Positions 26,701 to 33,666 of a stretch of 38,488 nucleotides of DNA are shown here, in pieces. The stretch is taken from NCBI GenBank assembly GCA_030748955.1, contig JASMKZ010000010.1:1-38488 (forward strand), read 5' to 3'. Origin of the DNA: Fidelibacterota bacterium (lineage in GTDB: Bacteria; Fidelibacterota; Marinisomatia; SCGC-AAA003-L08; D37C17). Position numbers and translations under genes: made by a program. Numbering within the stretch: position 1 is the stretch's first letter; every line of letters starts with the position of its first letter. The notes beneath the pieces were generated by a model, which searched no databases, had not been told where the DNA came from, and saw nothing but the letters and a program-made list of their open reading frames with translations.

Positions 26701-28283
26701 TTTCCGCTTGCCAATGCTGCTCCTGCAGTCTCCACATCATCTGCAAATAACCCATCATATATTCCCATATCCATTATATTATTAAACAATGTATGGGTAT
26801 TCCAGGTAGCCGTTCCAATAGCGGCAACGGCTCCTTTAGGATTTGATGCAGTTCCTGCCCTGAAAAATTTTTCTGACATAGTCGTTTGATCTTCAGCAAA
26901 GGAGCCTGTTCCGCATGTTAATACTGTGGCAAAAGGTAGTTTATATCCGTTATTTGCATTATCAACATTACTAGTACTAAAGCCACTCATACCAAGATAG
27001 CCCCTGTAATTGAAAAATAGCGCCCCTTCTTCAAGTTGATTTTCCATCCATGATGACCAACTGCTGCCGGATGTTTTTAACCTGACATCATCAAATCCAT
27101 GGGCATCCAATAATTCAGCCACATATTCTTTTGTTATGGTACAGGATATACCGGATGTTGATGGATCTCCTGCCATTGCTGCCCTCTCAAAATAATCATC
27201 AAGATATCCTAGGTATGTTGCTTTTTCATAGTTGATGATTTTACTGGATACTACTGATAGCTCTGAACTTGTCCTGATTGACATTCGGCCGATCAGCACC
27301 TCAGGAATAAGATCTGCTCCATCCAGTTGACTGTAAGGATGATCCCCTTCACATTCATTACCATAAGAATTATGGCCATGACCATCATAATATGTCGCCA
27401 CAGAATATGAACCATCTACATCACCAAGGAGTGCAACATACTCAGGTGGTGGGCTGAATGTATGATAGGCATTTTGAATATAGCTTTTTATTGATGACGA
27501 AGAGCTACCTGTTTCTGATATTGAAGCGGTATAGACCACATAGCCTCTTTGTCTTCTCCAATCTAGCAAATTCTTAAAATCACTATCTGTTTCAGAATTA
27601 CCACCACAGATGTATAATATAGCAGGTTGTTGATACTCTTCATCTCTTGTAGAAGATTCAAAATTAATAACAAGACTCTTATAAAGCTGGTCAAAAATGC
27701 GGCTTTTGACGGGCATTGCAAGCTGACCAACAGGATTGTTACCATCCTCAATGATATGTATATTAACCTGACTTAATGCCTCAAGTTTCTTTGAAGATGG
27801 ATGATATGTATATGGAATCACCTGTATGCTGATCATTTCGATTCCCCTGCCTGACATACGATCTGATATCATTAAATTTTCCGCTGGATAGCTTTCGTCA
27901 GACAAATAAAACTCACTGTTTATTTCACTGATTGTATTTACTTCCCACTTAGATGAGACCCCCTGATGAGGAATAATATCGATATCATCAATGACATAAG
28001 AATCAACGATCTCTAATTCATACCTATATGTTTTTTGGGGATCTAACTGATAGAAGGTTGTATATGTAGGAAGTTCCGGCAATCCTATATCCGTAGTGTG
28101 CCCGTCTCCTTCTTTTGCAATTCTTGAATACTCATCAATAACTTGTATAATTTCAGTTGAGGATTCTAATAAAATAGTTGAATGAGTTCCATCGGAACCA
28201 ATAAATGCAAACTGATTTCCACTTGGAAAAACAAACGATAATAAAATAATAAAATGTATATGCATACATATTCTAGGCTTCAT
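23772..28283 (-). CDS. Secreted C25 (gingipain-like) family protein with dockerin-like C-terminus, copy 2
   Basis: The largest of the trio, 1503 residues: signal peptide (MKPRICMHIHFIILLSFVFP), propeptide-like region, C25-type domain (about 215-570) with Cys457 in LTCGTGSFA, NYRGY at 425-429 where gingipains have NY.GH, and His497 in WNTHTLFNN. Ig-like domains follow, then two copies of a beta domain (FPFKFYGIDYDEITVCTNGW, and later GFEFPFYGEGFTECIINPNG), each ending in an LQ(Y/V)(S/T)Y(D/N)N(Q/V)Y segment. A BACON/Ig-like stretch sits near 1340-1430, and the end is a dockerin-like pair (GDVNGDGLLNVLDVVSLVNI, GDMNQDGALDVLDIVTLVNI). I use the ATG at 28283, which has GGAAGAG upstream and begins the signal peptide, rather than 28316. 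Confidence 0.88.
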   Translation of the reverse strand: MKPRICMHIHFIILLSFVFPSGNQFAFIGSDGTHSTILLESSTEIIQVIDEYSRIAKEGDGHTTDIGLPELPTYTTFYQLDPQKTYRYELEIVDSYVIDDIDIIPHQGVSSKWEVNTISEINSEFYLSDESYPAENLMISDRMSGRGIEMISIQVIPYTYHPSSKKLEALSQVNIHIIEDGNNPVGQLAMPVKSRIFDQLYKSLVINFESSTRDEEYQQPAILYICGGNSETDSDFKNLLDWRRQRGYVVYTASISETGSSSSSIKSYIQNAYHTFSPPPEYVALLGDVDGSYSVATYYDGHGHNSYGNECEGDHPYSQLDGADLIPEVLIGRMSIRTSSELSVVSSKIINYEKATYLGYLDDYFERAAMAGDPSTSGISCTITKEYVAELLDAHGFDDVRLKTSGSSWSSWMENQLEEGALFFNYRGYLGMSGFSTSNVDNANNGYKLPFATVLTCGTGSFAEDQTTMSEKFFRAGTASNPKGAVAAIGTATWNTHTLFNNIMDMGIYDGLFADDVETAGAALASGKLALLNTYPTNPDDWVSAFTQWNNLIGDPATHLWTDTPEILSVSHTSEISDGTNFIDITVQDENGNNIDGALITVWNRFITTPMNIFSDDMGEATIDLSGLSATSYTITVTKNNYQPYSGLVNVISSGAILSVDEQNLLLDDHLGNDDGNLNPGETVSLSIPIINNGSENLSSVSATLTTASALVTITSGSVEYGTVDIGETSFGDFGFTLSPAAVHSEDLGLRLLISDDTSNEWEAEIRIDVIGSLLVVNGNGYVEPGLTSSLDISLINMGDQSESNIYAELSYSGNQVTIDDNYGSWADLVPGETGNSLDSFEISVSNDIVSGTILPLSLHIQSDDGYDRIEMLNVQIGEVSVIDPLGPDEYGYYIYDSGDDGYDLAPVYDWVEIDPSSGGNGTDLNLSNSGNGNWSGNGPIAHVDLPFPFKFYGIDYDEITVCTNGWIAFGHTDMESFRNYSVPGPGGPSPMLAAFWDDLETTSSGDVLTYFDSNNDSFIIEWSDMRTHSYNSIETFQIILFNDSSQPFGDGNIKIQYKVFNNTSSFINQYPPIHGSYATIGVENHMGDQGLQYSYDNQYPEAAMVLDDETALYITTSPPISQPSPQLSYTPDNLDFTLNQGESASSLMTISNIGEEGSILSYLVSSSGISPFEVSGGGPDDFGYLWSDSEIEEALDYNWVDIAAMGNQLTFPHNDIAADPVNMGFEFPFYGEGFTECIINPNGWVGFGEDNTAFSNAGIPSASAPKPAIFGFWDDLNPISSDQGGCPAGSGSVYTYSNGEIFVVWFDHVSRCATGDGVTGTYDFQFVLHNNGGIDLNYRDMSGYTTSATIGMQNEAGSDGLQVTYNNVYVQSQLSLNYRMSDNANWLSLSGDLSGDLLYGESTDIDITTQASDLTVGEYFGEITISSNSQSAVNIPVSLLVLDNNDLLGDVNGDGLLNVLDVVSLVNIILSNDEYILAGDMNQDGALDVLDIVTLVNIILSL

Positions 28284-28347
28284 TATTTCTCTTCCTGTGT
28301 ACCAATCTATTTTCATTTGTATTCATTAATAAATTTAATTGCATTTT

Positions 28348-28385
28348 CTCGTCTATAACTAATGGAAGTTTGTTACAAAATGTAA
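28348..28385 (-). promoter_or_regulatory. Shared upstream element, copy B (dyad TTACA-N3-TGTAA)
   Basis: On the minus strand it begins TTACATTTTGTAACAAACTT and continues CCATTAGTTATAGACGAG. It starts nine bases after the stop of the 1280-aa gene and ends about 64 bases before the ATG at 28283. The dyad arms are intact; the centre is TTT instead of TCT. No terminator separates it from the gene before. Confidence 0.7.
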
Positions 28386-28393
28386 ACTATAAT

Positions 28394-31300
28394 TTATGGA
28401 CTTAAAATAAGATTTACAAGACTGACAATATCAAGTATGTCCAGTTGCCCATCCTGATTCATATCGCCAGAAGATAAATACTCACTATCTAATATCAAAT
28501 TTGCCATCGCTACTAGATCGAGGATATCTAATGTGCCGTCATAATTCACATCACCTGCCAACCCTCCTTCAAAGCAATTTCCCCAACTTGTATCTAGCAT
28601 ATTACCAAATACATTCGAAATTACATTATTGGCTAAATCTGTCCCAAAGCATATTCCATCACCTGTGTATTCAGAAAAATCTACCTGAACCAAAATACCT
28701 TCTGAGCCCGCCGGTACAAATGTGCCTGTAGTTGAAAAACCGAGCACTGTCGTGGAAGATGTAGATAACATAAAATCATTTCCCTCCGCCAAACCGCCCG
28801 ATGCGCCCATCAGAGTAATCCCCGTAAGCTCAAATTGGAAACCCGCAATATCTTCATCCGTATCTACATGAATATCCAACAAGCCATTTGAGAGGTCTAT
28901 ATTTTCTAAAGAAAGATTCACCCGTGGAAGCCTGCCCGTTGAAATAAATATGGCTGATCCATTCTCTAATCTTGCTGCCGCTTCCGAGTAAGTATTATTG
29001 AATGTATATTGCAGTCCTGTATCACCCATACTATTTTCTATTCCAACAGTGGAATAACATCCATGGGTGGGAGTCCCGCCATTGGGGTAGTAGCCGTCTG
29101 ATGTATTATTAAATTCCTGATACTGAATTTTGATTTCACTGTCACCAGTGACAGTAGATGAAAATAATTCTTTATTGTAAAGAATAATCTCGAATGTTTC
29201 CCGAGAATTACCATCATAAGTACGCATATCATCCCATTGAATCACAACCTTATCATCCGTCTCATAATAATAAATATAACCACCTGACCCAGTCTTTAAA
29301 TCATCCCAGAATGCTGCCACCATTGGTGAAGGCCCCCCTGCACCCGGTATGGGATAATTCCGGAAGGAATACATTTTAAAATCACCAAAGGAAACCCAGC
29401 CATTGGTATTTACAACAATCTGGTTATAATCTATACCATAAAATGTAAATGTGAAGGGAAGATCCAGTAATATGGAACTGTATGTATAACTGCCAGAATA
29501 GTTGCCATTTCCATAATCAACTAGATTAAGCTGCTCACCCAATCCCTCTGCAATTTCAATCCAGTCATAGTCTGGTGCTAGTTCATATCCTGTATCACCT
29601 GAATCATAGATGTAATAACCATAAGGGTCAGGGCCAAGAGGATCTTCTACCCTCACTTCACCCACCATGATATTTATCACCTCTCTCCTGGTAAAACCAT
29701 CCGAACTTGAAAGAAGCATTTCTACAGGCAGTATTGTTCCATTAATAATATCCGAACTAAAACTAAGTTCAAAATCATCCAGATAGATATTTTTTCCAAC
29801 GGGAAGTTCTGAAATACTAGACATGGCCGAATGGATAAATATCAGGTTATCATATGGCAGAAGTTCCAGAGAATAACTACTTAGATCTCTAGAGCCCTGG
29901 TTATCTAGGTTTAAACTCACCGCAGTGTTAGAGCCTGGGAATATATCACCACTATAATCTGCAACTATAAGATAGGGGCCCAGTACACTTACCGGGACAG
30001 CGTTGATCCAAATATTGCCCGCGGCATCGGTAATAGTAAGTGTTACATCAAGATTTTCCATATGGAAGGCAGTTTCATGGATATATACTGGAAATGCTCT
30101 AGATGCAGATGCTCCGGGCATTATATCTCCAAAAGAATTATTATTATTGTAGAATGTTATATATTCGGATGGTGAACTTAGTTCTGCGGTAATATCCTCA
30201 GCAATGGCATTTCCATAATTTTGCAATGTAATTTCAAAATCTATTTCTTCACCAGATATGGCTTCCAGAGGTCCGGAATTTAGGGCTACTGCAGCACCGG
30301 ATGCTGAAGAAATTTCAATCATACCTTCATAGGGTCTATGATTCTGTTTAATAACCGTAATATACATACTTCCGGCTTCCACTGCTTCCCAGCTTAAGCT
30401 TATCTGTCCATCTTCATCAGTAAGACCCGTTGTAAATATAACATCATCCCCCATGAGCAGGGTGACACGGGCACCTTCTACTGTATTGCCACCCTCATCA
30501 TAGACAATAATATCTGTAGTTGTAGTTCCAAGTGAAATAATATCGATATGATCCACAGCAAAATTTGTTGGAACACCTGACCAGAGATGTAGGGCAGGGT
30601 CACCAATAAGATTACTCCAGGCAATAAATGCCTCAGTAGCTCCACCTGGATTTGAGGGGTAAGTTGCTAAAATAGACAGGTCACCATTAGCTTCGGCAGC
30701 ACCAGCATACCACAATTTTTTAGGAAATATTCCATCATATATACCCATATCCACAATATTATTGTAGGCAGTATGCGTTCCCGTTGTTGCCAGCCCTACA
30801 GCTGCAACAGCTCCTTCAGGGTTATTCACCGATCCCATTTTAACAAACTCTTCACTCTGTGAATTTCCATTATCAAAATCACCTGTACCACAGGTCATAA
30901 CTGTTGCAAAGGGTGTCTCATATCCATTATTATATTGATTACTGGGGCTGGTACCGGTATCACCATAGATCCCACGATAATTATAATAGAGAATGCCATC
31001 CTGAAATTGGTCAATGATCCAATTAGATAATCCTGCACCATCATAGTCTGTTTCAACCCCTGTCATCCCATGATTAATCATAATATTTTCGATATACTGA
31101 CTAGTAAAAATAGTTGAATTGCCTGATTGTGTTGGATCTCCAACTAATGCTGCACTCATAAACCAATCATCATTTACATAAAGTGCTTTCTCATACTGTA
31201 TGGTTTTATTAATTACATTTTCCATAACACTTTGGCCCTGACCTGAAATGCGCCCCACAAAAATATCAGAAATAAGATCGTTTCCTTCCAGCTGAGTATA

Positions 31301-32236
31301 ATCAAAATCAGTAGCACCATTATAATAATTCCAACCTCCTGTTCCCCAATCCTGATAGAAACAATCTATGACATCCGTGTCACCAATGAGTCCTACAATT
31401 TCAGGCGGATTTTCCCATGCCTCATAGGCATCCTTTATATAATTCTTAATGGTATTTTCATTACCACTGGAAGCACCAATCTCAGATGTTGACACGGCAT
31501 GAACTATATATCCCTGTCTGTGGCGCCAATCTAGAAGATCCTGCACATAGCTGTTATCAAGCCAACTCCCGCCGCCTATGTATAAGATGCTTGATGCTTG
31601 GTAATCATCTGGACGATCTGAATATTCAAAATTTATTATAAAATCCTTATAAAATTCATCAAAGATATGGGAGCGTTTAGGCTGGGATAAAGTATGATTG
31701 GGATTATCGCCTGTTTCAACAATCTGAATGTCAATGGATGTATATACTTCCAACTTCTTGTATTTTGGATAATATTTATAAGGGATAATATTTATACTGA
31801 CAAACTCTATACCTCGTCCCTGTGATCGCTCTGATACAACCATATTTTCTTCCGGGTAAACAGTGTATGAATTATAAAAATCATTATTAATGATATTAAC
31901 ATTATCTACTTCCCACTTTTCCATTCCCTGGTGTGGCATGACGGCAATATCTTCAATAATATAGGAATTCAACACTTCTAATTGAAAGTCATAAGTCTTT
32001 TCTGGGTCTAATTGATAATAAGTAGTAAATTGAGGAAGTTCTGGCATGCCTACTTCAGTAATATGCCCCTGACCTATCTTTGCGAGCCTGAAATAACCGC
32101 CGTTAATATCTGTAAATTCGGGTGAATGTTGGAGGTTTATTTTACCGGTGCTAGAATGTGTAAATGCATTTTCATATGAAAATACAATGGAAATTGATAT
32201 TAAGATCAATAAATAATTCTGAAATATTTGTTTCAC
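28394..32236 (-). CDS. Secreted C25 (gingipain-like) family protein with cohesin-like and dockerin-like domains, copy 1
   Basis: A 1280-residue protein close in sequence to the 1162-aa paralogue. It has a signal peptide (MKQIFQNYLLILISISIVFS), a propeptide-like region with RSQGRGIEFVSI, a C25-type domain (about 210-560) with Cys449 in MTCGTGDFD, NYRGI at 419-423 in place of NY.GH, and His488 in TTGTHTAYNN. Ig-like domains follow, then one FYG...NGW beta domain (FPFTFYG region becomes FTFTFYGIDYNQIVVNTNGW). Unlike its paralogues it then carries a cohesin-like domain (about 1105-1225; DEDIAGFQFELTGITLMGAS) before the dockerin-like pair (GDVNYDGTLDILDLVAMANL, GDMNQDGQLDILDIVSLVNL). The start is GTG, preceded by AAGGAGAGGG. 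Protease activity is uncertain. Confidence 0.88.
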   Translation of the reverse strand: MKQIFQNYLLILISISIVFSYENAFTHSSTGKINLQHSPEFTDINGGYFRLAKIGQGHITEVGMPELPQFTTYYQLDPEKTYDFQLEVLNSYIIEDIAVMPHQGMEKWEVDNVNIINNDFYNSYTVYPEENMVVSERSQGRGIEFVSINIIPYKYYPKYKKLEVYTSIDIQIVETGDNPNHTLSQPKRSHIFDEFYKDFIINFEYSDRPDDYQASSILYIGGGSWLDNSYVQDLLDWRHRQGYIVHAVSTSEIGASSGNENTIKNYIKDAYEAWENPPEIVGLIGDTDVIDCFYQDWGTGGWNYYNGATDFDYTQLEGNDLISDIFVGRISGQGQSVMENVINKTIQYEKALYVNDDWFMSAALVGDPTQSGNSTIFTSQYIENIMINHGMTGVETDYDGAGLSNWIIDQFQDGILYYNYRGIYGDTGTSPSNQYNNGYETPFATVMTCGTGDFDNGNSQSEEFVKMGSVNNPEGAVAAVGLATTGTHTAYNNIVDMGIYDGIFPKKLWYAGAAEANGDLSILATYPSNPGGATEAFIAWSNLIGDPALHLWSGVPTNFAVDHIDIISLGTTTTDIIVYDEGGNTVEGARVTLLMGDDVIFTTGLTDEDGQISLSWEAVEAGSMYITVIKQNHRPYEGMIEISSASGAAVALNSGPLEAISGEEIDFEITLQNYGNAIAEDITAELSSPSEYITFYNNNNSFGDIMPGASASRAFPVYIHETAFHMENLDVTLTITDAAGNIWINAVPVSVLGPYLIVADYSGDIFPGSNTAVSLNLDNQGSRDLSSYSLELLPYDNLIFIHSAMSSISELPVGKNIYLDDFELSFSSDIINGTILPVEMLLSSSDGFTRREVINIMVGEVRVEDPLGPDPYGYYIYDSGDTGYELAPDYDWIEIAEGLGEQLNLVDYGNGNYSGSYTYSSILLDLPFTFTFYGIDYNQIVVNTNGWVSFGDFKMYSFRNYPIPGAGGPSPMVAAFWDDLKTGSGGYIYYYETDDKVVIQWDDMRTYDGNSRETFEIILYNKELFSSTVTGDSEIKIQYQEFNNTSDGYYPNGGTPTHGCYSTVGIENSMGDTGLQYTFNNTYSEAAARLENGSAIFISTGRLPRVNLSLENIDLSNGLLDIHVDTDEDIAGFQFELTGITLMGASGGLAEGNDFMLSTSSTTVLGFSTTGTFVPAGSEGILVQVDFSEYTGDGICFGTDLANNVISNVFGNMLDTSWGNCFEGGLAGDVNYDGTLDILDLVAMANLILDSEYLSSGDMNQDGQLDILDIVSLVNLILSP

Positions 32237-32294
32237 CCCTCTCCTTAAAATTATCCGATATGGTTTAAACTAACATGTAATTTAAGAGGAGATT

Positions 32295-32332
32295 GTCGTC
32301 GGCAGCTAAAGGAACTTTGTTACAAGATGTAA
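32295..32332 (-). promoter_or_regulatory. Shared upstream element, copy C (dyad TTACA-N3-TGTAA)
   Basis: On the minus strand it begins TTACATCTTGTAACAAAGTT and continues CCTTTAGCTGCCGACGAC. It starts 11 bases after the stop of the 439-aa amidohydrolase-like gene and its inner end lies about 58 bases before the GTG start of the 1280-aa gene. The dyad and CAAA are conserved; the TATAGA of copies A and B is replaced by TGCCGA. Confidence 0.7.
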
Positions 32333-32343
32333 AAATATGCAGA

Positions 32344-33666
32344 TTATTCTGAAACTGGCACTTTCAATAATCCTTTTTGCTGGTACTTTACTTTATATTT
32401 TTCATAAAGCATTTTATGTCTATCAGATAAATCAATTTCTCTTCCTTGAATATAGGCGCGTTCAACCTGGGTTCTTATATCTAAAATATCGCCATTAGCT
32501 ATAAAAAAAGTGGCATCTTTTCCGGCATCCAGAGATCCCACCCTTTCTTCCACACCTAGTATCTCTGCAGTGGAAAGCGTGATAGACCGTAATGCCTCTT
32601 CCAATGGCAATCCATAAGAAGCAGCCTTTGCAGCATGGTAAGGTAAATTTCGAATATGTGGCGTTTGAAAAGTGGACTGACTATTGGAAATACAGAATCG
32701 AACTCCTGCTTTAAATAATTGGAATGGAGTGGTAAAAGTTTGATCATAATTTTCGAACCGACGCATGGGTGTAGAGTGTGTCTGTGTATAAATGACTGGA
32801 ATATCTCTTTCTTTTAAAAGAGTGGTTGTACGCCATGAATCTTTACCCCCAACCAAAACCATTTCCATATTTTGGCGATCAGTCCAATACACAGCGGCTT
32901 CAATTTGCCGAATCTCATTGGCATGAATGAATACTGGAATCTCTCCAGTCAAAACGGGCAGCATTCCCTCCAATCGCAAATCATGTTTAAAGGATGTACT
33001 CTCAGATTCTTTCAGTTTCAAATAGGCACGAGACTCTTGAATCAGATCATCAATTTGCTGAATAGATTTTAAGCGTGCATCTTTATCGGCTTTATCCTTC
33101 TTCTTACTTTGATCGGTTTTCGGTATTTTCATTGATGGCCAGAATATATGTAGCCCCACCGGATGTTTTAAGGTGGCATCTTCCCACGTCCAACCATCTA
33201 ACATCATGAGTGAAGAAGTACCTGATATTCGCCCTGAACGGGGAACAACTAATGCCAATAAAATTCCATTAGAACGTGAGATGGGAATAAGTTCTGAATC
33301 TGGATTATAACTCACATTCGCTCGAACATTGGGATTAATTCTACCTACCTCTGCATAATCACGCGTTGCCCGAACCGCACCAATTTCCTGCAGACCTAAA
33401 GTTGAACCTGCAGAAATGAGCCCCGGGAAAATATGCTTTCCAGTTGCATCTATTCTCTCAATATTATACATGGCCGAAAGATTATGTCCCACTGAAATTA
33501 TTTTTCCGCCATCAAATAAAATTTCTGCATTTTCCAGAACACCATGGGAAACAGTATGAATTGTAGCACCACTAATAATAATGGGATGATCTTGATTTGG
33601 TGCAGGAATCTGGTCTGAAGCAATTACTATGCAAGAAAATAAAATGACTATCAAATTAAATCTCAT
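32344..33666 (-). CDS. Secreted amidohydrolase-family protein lacking metal ligands
   Basis: A 440-residue protein: signal peptide (MRFNLIVILFSCIVIAS), then an amidohydrolase-type fold, recognised from IISGATIHTVSHGVLENAEI, GKHIFPGLISAGSTLG, the ending RVGSLDAGKDATFFIANGDI and a HAAKAASYGLPLEEALRSIT segment. In active members the metal-binding HxH follows PGLID; here the site reads PGLISAGST. The usual metal Asp region reads CISNSQSTFQ, with no Asp. It is therefore probably a pseudoenzyme or partner of the larger double amidohydrolase, with which it overlaps by four bases (ATGA). I take the ATG at 33666, preceded by GGAGGAACA, over a TTG at 33681. Confidence 0.88.
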   Translation of the reverse strand: MRFNLIVILFSCIVIASDQIPAPNQDHPIIISGATIHTVSHGVLENAEILFDGGKIISVGHNLSAMYNIERIDATGKHIFPGLISAGSTLGLQEIGAVRATRDYAEVGRINPNVRANVSYNPDSELIPISRSNGILLALVVPRSGRISGTSSLMMLDGWTWEDATLKHPVGLHIFWPSMKIPKTDQSKKKDKADKDARLKSIQQIDDLIQESRAYLKLKESESTSFKHDLRLEGMLPVLTGEIPVFIHANEIRQIEAAVYWTDRQNMEMVLVGGKDSWRTTTLLKERDIPVIYTQTHSTPMRRFENYDQTFTTPFQLFKAGVRFCISNSQSTFQTPHIRNLPYHAAKAASYGLPLEEALRSITLSTAEILGVEERVGSLDAGKDATFFIANGDILDIRTQVERAYIQGREIDLSDRHKMLYEKYKVKYQQKGLLKVPVSE

